64,000 bases of DNA from Aristaeella lactis (GTDB lineage: Bacteria > Bacillota > Clostridia > Christensenellales > Aristaeellaceae), in NCBI RefSeq assembly GCF_018118585.1, contig NZ_CP069421.1, forward strand, positions 1,860,001-1,924,000, read 5' to 3'. Positions within the stretch are counted from its first letter, which is position 1; each line of letters opens with the position of its first letter. The position numbers were made by a program, and so were the translations under genes. Shown here piece after piece: positions 41,393 to 50,072 of the stretch. The notes below the pieces were generated by a model. That model saw only the letters and a program-made list of their open reading frames with translations. It was not told the DNA's origin and did not search any database.

Positions 41393-44300
41393 GCTTTTGC
41401 GATCCCCAGTTCGGCTTTCTTGCCGTTGATATCCCACTTCTGGCTTACGCTGCCTTCCGGCGCGGTTCCCCGTGTCATGGAGGTGGCCAGTGTGGTGCGT
41501 CCGATCATTTCACCATAGGTTTCCAGCGCGGCAGCCAGCTCGTCATCGCCTTCGTAATACAGGCTGATGCGGTCGGTCACCTCAAAGCCGGCGTCCTTGC
41601 GCATGGTCTGCACCTTGGAGATCACCTCGCGGGCATAGCCTTCGCGGATGAGCTCATCACTCAGGTTCGTATCCAGCACAACGGTCACGCCGCGGTCTTC
41701 CGCCGCGATGAAGCCGGGCTTGTTCATGGGCGTGGTCAGCACGTCGTCCTTGTTCAGCTTCACTTCGGTGTCATCGATCATGAAGGAAACTTCCTCGCCG
41801 CGGTTGAAGGCATCCACCACGTCATTGCCGTCCATGCCGGCCAGGTGCTGGCCGATCTTACCAAGCAGCTTGCCGTACTTCGGTCCCAGGGTCCGCATCT
41901 GCGGCTTCAGCTGGTAGGTGGTAAAGGCGCGGGCGTCATCGGTGAAGACGACTTCCTTCACGTTCAGTTCGTCCTCGCACAGCTCCTGGTAGGCCTTTTC
42001 GAACTTGGCGCCCTTGACGTACAGCTTCTGCACGGGCTGGCGGACCTTCAGGTTCGCGGTGTTGCGGCAGGCGCGGCCCAGCTGGATGGCTTCCACCAGG
42101 GCGTCCATCTGCTCTTCGATATCGGGATTCACAGCAGCCTTGTCAGCCACCGGGAAGTCACACAGGTGTACGCTTTCCGGAGCGCCGGGCACGTTGTTCA
42201 CCACCAGGTTCTGGTAGATCTCCTCTGCCAGGAACGGAATGAAGGGCGCGCACAGCTTGCTCAGGGTCACCAGCACATGATACAGCGTGGCGAAAGCGGC
42301 TTCCTTGTCTCCGCCCATGCCCTTGCCCCAGAACCGTTCACGGCCCCGGCGCACGTACCAGTTGCTCAGCTCGTCCACGAAGGCGGCCAGCTTGTTGGCG
42401 CTCTCGGTCACCCGGTAGTTGGCCAGGTCATCGTCCACCTGGCTGATCAGGGTGTTCAGCTTGGACAGGATCCAGCGGTCCATCAGTGTCAGTTCCGTCT
42501 TTTCCAGCGGATGCGCCAGCGGATCAAATCCGTCGATCTGGGCATACATGGCAAAGAAGGCGTAGGTGTTCTGCAGGGTGGCCATGAACTTCCGCTGGCC
42601 TTCCTGTACCGCTTCCTCACTGAAGCGGCTGGGCAGCCACGGGGCGGAAGTCGTGTAGAAGTACCAGCGCAGGGCGTCGGCACCGAACTTATCCAGCATC
42701 ACGAAGGGATCCACCACGTTGCCCAGGTGCTTGGACATCTTGCGGCCTTCAGCATCCTGTACGTGACCCAGCACGATACAGTTTTTGAAGGGAGCCCGGT
42801 CAAACAGCAGAGTGGAGATGGCTTCCAGGGTGTAGAACCATCCGCGGGTCTGGTCGATAGCTTCGGAGATGAAGTCCGCAGGGAAGTTCGCTTCGAACTC
42901 TTCCTTGTGTTCAAAGGGATAGTGCCACTGGGCGAAGGGCATGGAGCCGGAATCGTACCAGCAGTCGATAACTTCCTTCACCCGGTGCATTTCCTTGCCG
43001 CACTCGGGGCAGCGGATCGTCACAGCGTCGATAAAGGGACGGTGCAGTTCGATATCCGGACCCGGATCCTTGATGGCCATCTTGCGCAGTTCCTCGATGG
43101 AACCGATCACGTGCAGGTGGCCTTCTTCGCACTTCCATACCGGCAGGGGCGTTCCCCAGTAGCGCTCACGGCTCAGGCCCCAGTCGATGACGTTCTCCAG
43201 GAAGTTGCCCATACGGCCTTCCTTGATGTTGTCCGGCATCCAGTTGATGGTCCGGTTGTTGCGCACCAGGTTATCCCGCAGCGCGGTCATCCTGATGAAC
43301 CAGGTCGGCCGTGCGTAGTACAGCAGGGGCGTGTCGCAGCGCCAGCAGAAGGGATAGTCATGGGCGAAGGGCACAGCCGCGAACAGCAGTCCGCGGTCCT
43401 TCAGGTCCTGCAGGATCAGGGGATCCGCGTCCTTCACGAAGGTGCCGGCCCAGGTAGTCTCCTCGATGAACTTACCCTGGGTATTGACCAGGTTCACAAA
43501 GGGCACGCCGTTCTCGCGGCAGACCCGGTTGTCGTCTTCACCGAAGGCGGGAGCAATATGAACGATACCGGTACCGTCTTCCATGGTGACGTAGTCATCG
43601 CAGACCACGAACCAGGCTTTCTTGTCCGGCTCCACGAAGCGGTACAGGGGCTCATACTCCATACCCTTCAGGTCCGTGCCGACATACTCGGCTTCAAAGG
43701 TCAGCTCCTGGCCCTCGAAAACCTTGTCGGTCAGGGCCTTGGCCATGATGTATTTCTTACCGTCCGGCGCGGTGAACTTGCAGTAGGTATCGCGGGGGTT
43801 CACGCACAGCGCCAGGTTGCTCGGCAGGGTCCACGGGGTGGTGGTCCAGGCCAGCAGATAGGTATTCTCCTCACCCTTCACGGCGAAGCGGACAAACGCG
43901 GAAGTTTCCTTCACGTTCTTGTAGCCCTGGGCCACTTCGTGGCTGGACAGGGCGGTTCCGCAGCGGGGGCAGTAAGGAACGATCTTGTGGCCCTGGTACA
44001 GAAGTCCCTTTTCATGGATCTGCTTCAGGCTCCACCACTCGGATTCGATATATTTGTTGTCATAGGTGATATAGGGATGCTCCATATCCACCCAGTAGCC
44101 GACCTGCTCGGACATCTTTTCCCACTCATGCAGGTACTTCCACACGCTCTTCTTGCATTCAGCAATGAAGGGCTCGATACCGTACTGCTCGATCTGGGGC
44201 TTGCCGTCCAGGCCCAGGGCCTTTTCCACTTCCAGCTCCACCGGCAGGCCATGGGTATCCCAGCCGGCCTTGCGCAGCACGCTCTTGCCTTTCATGGTCT

Positions 44301-44514
44301 GGTATCGCGGGATCAGGTCCTTGATCACGCGGGTCTCGATATGGCCGATATGGGGTTTGCCGTTCGCGGTAGGCGGTCCGTCAAAGAAGGTGAAACGTTC
44401 ACTGCCGTCCCGGTGATGATAGCTCTTGCGGATGATATCCTTCTCATTCCACAGCTTCGCGATTGCCTGCTCCCGGGACACAAAATTCATATCTGTCGCA
44501 ACTTTATTGTACAT
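41389..44514 (-). CDS. ileS: Isoleucyl-tRNA synthetase, type-2-like
   Basis: A 1041-residue class I synthetase that charges tRNA-Ile. HIGH appears as PHIGH, followed by ETRVIKDLIPRYQTMKG, and KMSKS as KMSKH; an editing CP1 domain (WTTTPWTLPSNLA, GTGIVHIAPAFGEDD) is intact. The length and the tail without a terminal zinc finger fit the eukaryote-like type 2 group, many of which resist mupirocin, rather than the 930-residue type 1. ATG at 44514 is chosen by spacing from AAGAGG. Only about 70 bp separate it from deoC, so there is no room for a T-box leader. Confidence 0.95.
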   Translation of the reverse strand: MYNKVATDMNFVSREQAIAKLWNEKDIIRKSYHHRDGSERFTFFDGPPTANGKPHIGHIETRVIKDLIPRYQTMKGKSVLRKAGWDTHGLPVELEVEKALGLDGKPQIEQYGIEPFIAECKKSVWKYLHEWEKMSEQVGYWVDMEHPYITYDNKYIESEWWSLKQIHEKGLLYQGHKIVPYCPRCGTALSSHEVAQGYKNVKETSAFVRFAVKGEENTYLLAWTTTPWTLPSNLALCVNPRDTYCKFTAPDGKKYIMAKALTDKVFEGQELTFEAEYVGTDLKGMEYEPLYRFVEPDKKAWFVVCDDYVTMEDGTGIVHIAPAFGEDDNRVCRENGVPFVNLVNTQGKFIEETTWAGTFVKDADPLILQDLKDRGLLFAAVPFAHDYPFCWRCDTPLLYYARPTWFIRMTALRDNLVRNNRTINWMPDNIKEGRMGNFLENVIDWGLSRERYWGTPLPVWKCEEGHLHVIGSIEELRKMAIKDPGPDIELHRPFIDAVTIRCPECGKEMHRVKEVIDCWYDSGSMPFAQWHYPFEHKEEFEANFPADFISEAIDQTRGWFYTLEAISTLLFDRAPFKNCIVLGHVQDAEGRKMSKHLGNVVDPFVMLDKFGADALRWYFYTTSAPWLPSRFSEEAVQEGQRKFMATLQNTYAFFAMYAQIDGFDPLAHPLEKTELTLMDRWILSKLNTLISQVDDDLANYRVTESANKLAAFVDELSNWYVRRGRERFWGKGMGGDKEAAFATLYHVLVTLSKLCAPFIPFLAEEIYQNLVVNNVPGAPESVHLCDFPVADKAAVNPDIEEQMDALVEAIQLGRACRNTANLKVRQPVQKLYVKGAKFEKAYQELCEDELNVKEVVFTDDARAFTTYQLKPQMRTLGPKYGKLLGKIGQHLAGMDGNDVVDAFNRGEEVSFMIDDTEVKLNKDDVLTTPMNKPGFIAAEDRGVTVVLDTNLSDELIREGYAREVISKVQTMRKDAGFEVTDRISLYYEGDDELAAALETYGEMIGRTTLATSMTRGTAPEGSVSQKWDINGKKAELGIAKA

Positions 44515-44543
44515 AACCAACAACCTCTTCCAATAATGAACAT

Positions 44544-44571
44544 TTCATTGTTCATTGTTAATTGTTAATTG
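44544..44571 (+). repeat. Heptamer tandem array (TTCATTG type), four units
   Basis: TTCATTG, TTCATTG, TTAATTG, TTAATTG between the deoC stop and the ileS start. Confidence 0.8.
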
Positions 44572-44585
44572 ATTCGCTTCGCGAA

Positions 44586-45317
44586 TCAGTATCCTCCGCC
44601 CATTTCCTTGAGCGTGTCAATTTCCTTCAGTGTGCCTTCCGCGTACCGCTTTTCGGCTTCGGCCATGATTTTCTCCGTGGCGCTCACACCGCAGCGGCTT
44701 GCTCCGACGGCCCGAGCGGAAAGGACCGTATCCAGGTCCCGGATGCCGCCGGAGCCCTTAATTCGCATCGTCTCCGGCGTATTCGCCCGCATCAGCTTCA
44801 GGTCCTCAATCGTACAGCCCGCGCTGCCGTAGCCCGTGCTGGTCTTGACGAAATCCGCGCCGGCTTTCGTACTCAGCTTGCAGGCCAGGATCTTCTCCTC
44901 TTCCGTCAGGTAGCAGGTTTCGAGGATGACCTTCAGGATGGCGCCGGCCGCGTGGGCGGTTTCCGCCAGCTGCCGGATCTCATTCTCCACATAGTCAGCA
45001 TCGCCGTGCTTCAGCTTGCCGATGTTGATGACCATGTCCAGCTCCTCGCAGCCCTCCGCCAGCGCCTGCTTCGCCTCGGCCACCTTAATGGCGGTCTGGT
45101 GTGCGCCGTGCGGGAAGCCGATCACCGTGCAGACCTTCACAGGGCTGCCTTTCAGCATTTCACTCAGAATCGGCACATCGCAGGGGCGCGCGCATACGCT
45201 CGCCGTCTGGTATTTCAGGGCGACCTCGCAGCCGCGTCGTATATCGTCTTCCGTCAGCCAGGGCTGAAGCGTTGAATGATCCAGCATTGCGGCGATATCT
45301 TTCGGGGTCAGAGCCAT
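44586..45317 (-). CDS. deoC: Deoxyribose-phosphate aldolase
   Basis: A 243-residue TIM-barrel aldolase splitting 2-deoxyribose-5-phosphate into glyceraldehyde-3-phosphate and acetaldehyde. The Schiff-base lysine lies in DFVKTSTGY, with a second conserved Lys in RIKGSGGIRD. The ATG at 45317 is used; AAGGAGG sits within the first codons of the longer GTG form. No other deo genes are adjacent; it lies between an L,D-transpeptidase and ileS on the same strand. Confidence 0.93.
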   Translation of the reverse strand: MALTPKDIAAMLDHSTLQPWLTEDDIRRGCEVALKYQTASVCARPCDVPILSEMLKGSPVKVCTVIGFPHGAHQTAIKVAEAKQALAEGCEELDMVINIGKLKHGDADYVENEIRQLAETAHAAGAILKVILETCYLTEEEKILACKLSTKAGADFVKTSTGYGSAGCTIEDLKLMRANTPETMRIKGSGGIRDLDTVLSARAVGASRCGVSATEKIMAEAEKRYAEGTLKEIDTLKEMGGGY

Positions 45318-45421
45318 GGATCCATCCTCCTTCACGCGGTAAAAATCCGCATAATATACTAAATAGTTTTATTTCTATGTCAATGACTTTTTTTCCTTCA
45401 TTTATAATAGGAAATCATGAA

Positions 45422-46831
45422 TTAATCGTCCAGGACGATGATCCGGGTATGATAAGGCAGGTGGATCCAGAGCCAGTACATGTTGATCGGACACCCTTCC
45501 TGCAGGAAAAGGCTGACCCGTGTACAGCCGTGGGAAGCCTTCTGTCCAAGCTTCTTCAGATTATTGGAATAGTCCCTTGCCCTTCCGTTCCGGACAAATC
45601 CCAGACCATGGATGTAGTTTCCGCCGTCATACCGCAGTGGATATTCATACCGGTATCCTTCCTGGGCGAAGCTGGACCCGGTATGCACGTCTGTCAGGAA
45701 AGCGCCTGCCGGTGTTTCCCGGTAGGTGTTGCCGGGAGTCACCAGCCCGGTGGAAACCGGAACGGTTCCTACCTTCTTCCCGTCCTGGTACACTGTCAGC
45801 GTCTGTTCCCGCTTGTCGATCAGCACGCCGTAGTGCGTCCCCGGAGAATAAACTGTCAGCTGTTTCAGCAACAGGTATCCCTCCGCCTGCTGTCCGTCTT
45901 CATGGCACGAAGCCCGCACATGGGCCCAGGCGCCTTCCACATCCAGCACTTCCACCCCCTGCAGGGCGCAGCGCAGCGTTCCCACTGCCCGGGCGGAAGT
46001 ATTGGGTTTGGAATAGAGCTTGAACCGCCGGAATGTACCGTTGCTGTCGATCACCACCGACGGCTTCATCATGATCTCCCAGATTTCCTCGTCGGACATG
46101 CCCCTCTCCGGCATCACAGATCCGGTAGGCGCGATCGCCGGCTTTGGCGGAGCGGTTTCCTTCACCGTCAGCGGGAAGCTGCATACATACCCTGGGTTGA
46201 GCTTGCTCCACATGTTCACGGTGTATTTCCCCGCGGGGATCTTGGTCTTGCTGTCTATGGATCCGGCCCAGGCAATGGAAACCCCGTCCGGATTGCTGAT
46301 CTGCTCCTCCCGGTAATAGGCCCGCTCGCCGTCAGCGTTCTTCACTTCCATCGCCACCAGGCATTCCGCTGACACGAAGCACTCCACAAACCATTTCTCA
46401 CCCTTGTCCAGGTACAGCGTCTCCGAGGAAGGCAGCGCGTACACCAGCGTCTGGGTTGTTCCGTTGATGGTGAATTTCGCGGTGCCCGTCCGTTCCGTTC
46501 CATCCGTTCCCTTCACCTTAGCCGCAAAACGGTAAGGCCCCGCGAACATCCGCTCCCCGTATTCCCCCAGTCCGTCCCAGGGGATCGTATTCTTTCCTTC
46601 ACTAATCTGTTCTTTCCGCACCAGCCACAGGTTCTGGGTCATGTCAAACAGCTTCAGTTCAACTTCTCCCGTCACCGGCGACTCAATCACGATCTCGCAG
46701 GGCGTATACCCCTTCACCGTCTCCGGCAGGGAGATCTTCAGTCCTTCTGTTTCAGCCAAAACGGGCATAACAAAAAGGAGCAGACAGGCTATACATACTC
46801 CAAGCAGCCACGCCCGCATCCGCACAGCCAT
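45422..46831 (-). CDS. Exported L,D-transpeptidase
   Basis: A 469-residue cell-wall enzyme. It has a signal peptide (about 1-26, ending VLAETEG), two beta-sandwich stretches with FlgD-like style (NTIPWDGLGEYGERMFAGPY and SIAWAGSIDSKTKIPAGKY), an SH3-like segment (about 270-320), then a YkuD domain with HGLGF and the catalytic SHGCTRVS. It probably forms 3-3 peptidoglycan cross-links or attaches proteins. First gene of the minus-strand run towards deoC and ileS. Confidence 0.9.
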   Translation of the reverse strand: MAVRMRAWLLGVCIACLLLFVMPVLAETEGLKISLPETVKGYTPCEIVIESPVTGEVELKLFDMTQNLWLVRKEQISEGKNTIPWDGLGEYGERMFAGPYRFAAKVKGTDGTERTGTAKFTINGTTQTLVYALPSSETLYLDKGEKWFVECFVSAECLVAMEVKNADGERAYYREEQISNPDGVSIAWAGSIDSKTKIPAGKYTVNMWSKLNPGYVCSFPLTVKETAPPKPAIAPTGSVMPERGMSDEEIWEIMMKPSVVIDSNGTFRRFKLYSKPNTSARAVGTLRCALQGVEVLDVEGAWAHVRASCHEDGQQAEGYLLLKQLTVYSPGTHYGVLIDKREQTLTVYQDGKKVGTVPVSTGLVTPGNTYRETPAGAFLTDVHTGSSFAQEGYRYEYPLRYDGGNYIHGLGFVRNGRARDYSNNLKKLGQKASHGCTRVSLFLQEGCPINMYWLWIHLPYHTRIIVLDD

Positions 46832-46903
46832 ATTCCTCTCCCCTTTTAATCTTCATCTGCTACCCGGATTATACCGAAAACAAACCCCTCCGTCAAAAAT
46901 TCC

Positions 46904-46932
46904 TTGCTTTTTCACTTGTGCTGTGATATACT
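46904..46932 (+). promoter_or_regulatory. Promoter before tRNA-Ala(CGC)
   Basis: TTGCTT, 17 bp, TATACT; the tRNA begins 120 bp later, so a leader is processed off. Confidence 0.6.
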
Positions 46933-47051
46933 GCCGCTTGCGCATGGAGCTTTTGAAGCTTTTATGTTGCCAGGATTCAACAGGATCACGTCCCAGACCT
47001 CTGGACGTTAAAGTCGAGGAAGCTGACCCGGTCTGATCCGGGTACCCATAT

Positions 47052-47124
47052 GGGGCATTAGCACAGTTGGTAGCGCGCGACATTCGCATTGTCGAGGTCA
47101 GGGGTTCGACTCCCCTATGCTCCA
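47052..47124 (+). tRNA. tRNA-Ala(CGC)
   Basis: Seventy-three bases: acceptor GGGGCAT/ATGCTCC with G3-U70, anticodon loop TTCGCAT (anticodon CGC, codon GCG) on a CGACA/TGTCG stem, T-arm AGGGGTTCGACTCCCCT. CCA is only partly templated. It shares most of its body with tRNA-Ala(GGC) at 29.0 kb. Confidence 0.95.
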
Positions 47125-47128
47125 CATC

Positions 47129-47167
47129 AAAAAACCGGAATCACCTTTATGGTGGTTCCGGTTTTTT
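47129..47167 (+). terminator. tRNA terminator
   Basis: AACCGGAA plus CACC pair with GGTG plus TTCCGGTT, flanked by A6 and T6. Confidence 0.85.
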
Positions 47168-47181
47168 GACTTGTTGCGCAT

Positions 47182-47213
47182 TAGGGGAGCCGAACCCCGA
47201 CCTCCAATGCGAA
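47182..47213 (-). repeat. Inverted, degenerate tRNA-Ala 3' half
   Basis: On the minus strand this stretch resembles the anticodon-to-T-arm part of the tRNA just upstream (AATGCG, GGGGTTCGGCTCCCCT) with small deletions. Confidence 0.5.
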
Positions 47214-47227
47214 GCATTGGAGAGGGA

Positions 47228-47330
47228 AAGCCGCCGAGGGCCTCCAGTGGAGGAAATCCCGTCGGCGGCTTTCTCAACCGAAAAGGAGCAATCTCTCCAG
47301 TGGAGAGTTGCGACTATTGAGGTTGCGGAA
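47228..47330 (-). repeat. Dispersed structured repeat, family A, copy 4
   Basis: On the minus strand: CCGCAACCTCAAT (47316-47328), hairpin CTCTCC-ACT-GGAGAG (47293-47307) within GCAA/TTGC, TTTTCGGTTGAG, then hairpin CCTCC-ACT-GGAGG (47241-47253) with a GATTT bulge inside a GCCGA/TCGGC stem. Confidence 0.7.
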
Positions 47331-47346
47331 CAGGGGTTCGACTCCC
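47331..47346 (+). repeat. tRNA-Ala T-arm fragment
   Basis: CAGGGGTTCGACTCCC, identical to 47099-47114 in tRNA-Ala(CGC). Confidence 0.7.
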
Positions 47347-47522
47347 TTGACCAAATACAATGCGAAGCATTTGAAATACGCAGCGCAGCGAGACGGGGCA
47401 AACGAAGGAAATGTCAGCCCAGTGGGCTGTTCACCGTAGGCGAAAATGCCCTGAGTTTGTTAGCGCGAAAGGGAGGGCAAGTCCCGCTCCAAGGGACTTG
47501 AATGACCATTGAGCGAACGGAA
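47347..47522. other. Repeat-rich tail with further hairpins
   Basis: Non-coding. It holds CAATGCGAAGCATT (also at 47205-47218), the hairpin CAGCCC-AGT-GGGCTG (47415-47429) and AAGTCCC/GGGACTT (47480-47500). It looks like a second, degenerate family A-type element. Confidence 0.5.
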
Positions 47523-47540
47523 TCGACTCCCCTATGCTCC
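47523..47540 (+). repeat. Duplicate of the tRNA-Ala 3' end
   Basis: Eighteen bases identical to 47106-47123 of tRNA-Ala(CGC), 417 bp downstream in the same orientation, followed by GGTTTTTG as at the true tRNA terminator. Confidence 0.75.
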
Positions 47541-47633
47541 GGTTTTTGAATGTTTACTTTTGCTGTAATAAGCAATATCATCATATATCATAGCAAGACA
47601 AATCATCCTACTATTCCCGGAAGGATATTCAAA

Positions 47634-48161
47634 ATGACGACTATAAAAACAGCCAACCTGATCTTACGCAACTGGCAGGAAGCCGACGCCCCTGCGTTAT
47701 ACCGGATATGCCGGGATGAAGCGCTCCGCAAAAGCGGTGTGACTTACATCGAATCCATTCAATCCGCCGGAGAAGCGATTCGATCCCGGGCCAAAGATAC
47801 CCGTTTCAAAGCGGTCATTCATCGGGAAAGCGGTGAACTGATCGGCTTCATCAGTCTGGGAGACATGAACCGGTACAAGGGCTATGCGGAACTGGAATAC
47901 GCAATCGCGGCAGATTACCGCAACAGAGGATATGCCACAGAAGCGGTAAAGTGCATGGTGGATTATGGATTCTCGAAACTCGGCCTGGCGGTGATTGCGG
48001 CATGGGTTCGTTCCCACAATGCTGAAAGCCTCCGGGTTTTGGAGAAATGTGCCTTCGTGTTTGAGGGCAGGCTTCGGAAGCATGCAAGGGATCAGAGCGA
48101 TACGCTGTGCTATTCCATACTGTGCGAGGAATGGGAGGATAAGCAAAAAGAGCCACAATGA
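47634..48161 (+). CDS. RimJ/RimL-type GNAT acetyltransferase
   Basis: A 175-residue acetyltransferase of the ribosomal-protein-alanine/spermidine-like group: LILRNWQEADAPALYRIC at the N-terminus, the acetyl-CoA loop YRNRGYATEAVKCMVDYGF, and NAESLRVLEKCAFVFEGRLR. The ATG at 47634 follows GGAAGGA at a suitable distance; the longer frame begins in repeat DNA. Its stop overlaps the next gene (ATGA). The acceptor is unknown. Confidence 0.88.
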   Translation: MTTIKTANLILRNWQEADAPALYRICRDEALRKSGVTYIESIQSAGEAIRSRAKDTRFKAVIHRESGELIGFISLGDMNRYKGYAELEYAIAADYRNRGYATEAVKCMVDYGFSKLGLAVIAAWVRSHNAESLRVLEKCAFVFEGRLRKHARDQSDTLCYSILCEEWEDKQKEPQ

Positions 48162-48712
48162 AAACACTGATATTGAACGGTTCTCCGCGGGAAAACGGCG
48201 ACACCGTCAGCCTGATCAAAGAACTGACAAAGCAGCTGCCCGGAGAATATATAATCGTAAACGCCTATAAATGCAACGTTTCTCCCTGCATTGACTGCCG
48301 ATACTGCTGGCAGCACACCGGCTGCTCTGTCAAAGATGAAATGCAGGAGATATACAGCTGCATCCAGGAATGTGACAACATTCTCATCGCTTCTCCGGTT
48401 TATTTTTCTGAACTGACCGGGAAACTGCTGGATTTGGGAAGCAGGCTCCAGACTTATTACTGTGCCGCAGCCTTCCGAAATGAAAAGCCAGTCTTGAAAG
48501 AGAAAAAAGGAGCTGTGGTCCTGGTCGGCGGCGGTGACGGCCATATGGAAAAGGCATACAGCACGGCCCGCATTCTGTTACATCACATGAACTGTCATGA
48601 CATTCACGATCTGGTATCCAGCCACAACACCAACACAATTCCCGCAGCTGATGACACTAATGCAATTCGCGGAATAAACAGCATCGTCAGTTTCTTCATC
48701 AACTCGCAGTAA
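48158..48712 (+). CDS. NADPH-dependent FMN reductase/iron-sulfur flavoprotein-like
   Basis: A 184-residue flavodoxin-fold protein. The phosphate-binding loop for FMN is LNGSPRENGDT, and the ASPVYFSELTGKLL segment matches the second FMN loop. A cysteine cluster CIDCRYCWQHTGC (about residues 46-58) resembles that of iron-sulfur flavoproteins, suggesting redox use in anaerobic metabolism or detoxification. It is coupled to the acetyltransferase by a 4-bp overlap. Confidence 0.82.
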   Translation: MKTLILNGSPRENGDTVSLIKELTKQLPGEYIIVNAYKCNVSPCIDCRYCWQHTGCSVKDEMQEIYSCIQECDNILIASPVYFSELTGKLLDLGSRLQTYYCAAAFRNEKPVLKEKKGAVVLVGGGDGHMEKAYSTARILLHHMNCHDIHDLVSSHNTNTIPAADDTNAIRGINSIVSFFINSQ

Positions 48713-48760
48713 AGCAGGTTTAGGCTCCCTTACGCCCTCTGTATTTCACCAATATAGAAA

Positions 48761-48785
48761 AGCCTTGCACAATGTCTGCAAGGCT
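48761..48785. terminator. Hairpin between convergent genes
   Basis: AGCCTTGCA and TGCAAGGCT with a 7-nt loop; modest T content on either side. Confidence 0.55.
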
Positions 48786-48826
48786 CTAAGTATCTATTAT
48801 ACCATCCTTTTTTGATGTGCCAATTC

Positions 48827-49396
48827 TCAATCGAAAGAATTGATCCCCTGCAGCACGCTCCGCAGCACTGTGGCCGTCTGTTCCGCCACAGCCTCCACCC
48901 CCGCCGGTGTCAGGTGGATATGATCCTCGCAGATCATCTTCTCCTTGTTGGGGGCCACCACCACATACAGGTCGTTAACCAGAGCGTTCTCTTCTCTGGC
49001 AACCTTCCGCAGGATATCATTGTACTGCAGGATATCCCCGTGGTCCCCGTGCATTGTAGGTGTGGTTGTGGCAATAACAATCGGGAGGTCCGGTTTCCCA
49101 GTCACCTTCCTCAGGATCCTGCAGATCCTGTGGCAGGTTTCCTCATACAGATCCAGAGGATAGAAATGCCTTCCCTCCTGATAGTCATCCCCCATATCCC
49201 ATAAGCCGCAGTTCCACTGCACCAGATCCGGTGAAGGCATGTTGGGAAGCCAGAACCGAAGGGAGTTCAGCGTATACCCGCTCCACCTTCCGTTTTCCTC
49301 CGGCCCGGAAACCCCTGCGATATCAGAGAGCTTTTCCGCAACAACAGGCTGGTACTGCATCCGGACAGAATCGCCAAGTAAAATGATCTGTTTCAT
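48827..49396 (-). CDS. SGNH/GDSL-type hydrolase
   Basis: A 189-residue cytoplasmic esterase-like protein. Block I is ILLGDSVRM (nucleophile Ser), block III-like WNCGLWDMG, and block V DHIHLTPAG supplies the catalytic Asp and His. No signal peptide. The substrate (acetylated sugar or lipid ester) is unknown. Transcribed alone. Confidence 0.82.
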   Translation of the reverse strand: MKQIILLGDSVRMQYQPVVAEKLSDIAGVSGPEENGRWSGYTLNSLRFWLPNMPSPDLVQWNCGLWDMGDDYQEGRHFYPLDLYEETCHRICRILRKVTGKPDLPIVIATTTPTMHGDHGDILQYNDILRKVAREENALVNDLYVVVAPNKEKMICEDHIHLTPAGVEAVAEQTATVLRSVLQGINSFD

Positions 49397-49451
49397 GGTG
49401 TGACCTCCAGATAATCGGTTATTTCCTTTACGCTCTCTGTATAAGATTTAT

Positions 49452-49847
49452 TTACTTCCTCGCAAACCTTTCCCTGACACGAGGCGACGCTATGATCTTT
49501 CCCTTGACATCAATGCTCTCGATCACTTCCAGCGCAAGATCATCGAGTTTTTCGTCAATGATAACAACGCCATAGCCGCCGACTTTGATCTTTTTCCCTT
49601 TTTCTTTGGCACTGATGAGCTGGTCTTCAGAAAACACATAGATCCCTATGAACCACTCTGCTTTGGATTCACGATGCCTTTGTGTCTCATTCTCAATAAT
49701 GGATTGTTTCTGATCCAGCGCCTGCCTTACTGACTGATTAATAAAATCGCTGCGATTGGAATAATAGCCCAGATCCACCAGCAGGTCTATCTGGGACAGT
49801 GTACCGACATTCATATTGACGGATACTTTTTCTGAACTGCCATCCAT
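49452..49847 (-). CDS. Ribbon-helix-helix regulator
   Basis: A 131-residue protein. Residues 5-45 form a CopG/Arc-like ribbon-helix-helix (KVSVNMNVGTLSQIDLLVDL, then GYYSNRSDFINQSVRQAL). The C-terminal 80 residues (KAEWFIGIYVFSEDQL ... KVGGYGVVIID) form an extra beta-rich domain of unknown role. An 18-bp perfect palindrome 26 bp before the start is a good autoregulatory operator. No toxin gene is adjacent, so it is not obviously an antitoxin. Confidence 0.78.
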   Translation of the reverse strand: MDGSSEKVSVNMNVGTLSQIDLLVDLGYYSNRSDFINQSVRQALDQKQSIIENETQRHRESKAEWFIGIYVFSEDQLISAKEKGKKIKVGGYGVVIIDEKLDDLALEVIESIDVKGKIIASPRVRERFARK

Positions 49848-49872
49848 ATTATGTTCCTCCTATATTCCTTTT

Positions 49873-49890
49873 ATGCTCCAGTTGGAGCAT
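49873..49890. promoter_or_regulatory. Palindromic operator of the RHH gene
   Basis: ATGCTCCA-GT-TGGAGCAT, perfect 8-bp arms, placed 26 bp before the ATG at 49847. Confidence 0.6.
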
Positions 49891-50072
49891 GATTAGAGTA
49901 TATCCTTCAATTCAGAATCTGTCAACACAAAAAACGAATTCTCGATTTCCGTAATACATATCACAATGCTGTAAACAATGCCCGCGATCCATTGAAAACT
50001 ATTCTTTTATTGGATATAGTATTTGCGGATAAAACACGTCCCCGGTACATCTATAACAAAGGAGCGATCCGG

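Noticed and set aside
41359-44568. A 1069-codon open frame on the plus strand opposite ileS
   Set aside because: It is the antisense shadow of a clear synthetase gene, caused by GC-rich codon bias; no ribosome site or domain supports it. The same applies to the long minus-strand frame opposite 21963-24059.
44515-44585. T-box leader before ileS
   Set aside because: Only about 70 bp lie between deoC and ileS and they are mostly a heptamer array; no specifier loop or antiterminator can fit.
47331-47540. Additional tRNA genes suggested by T-arm sequences
   Set aside because: Only T-arm and acceptor fragments are present; no anticodon arm or matching 5' acceptor strand, so they are duplicated pieces.
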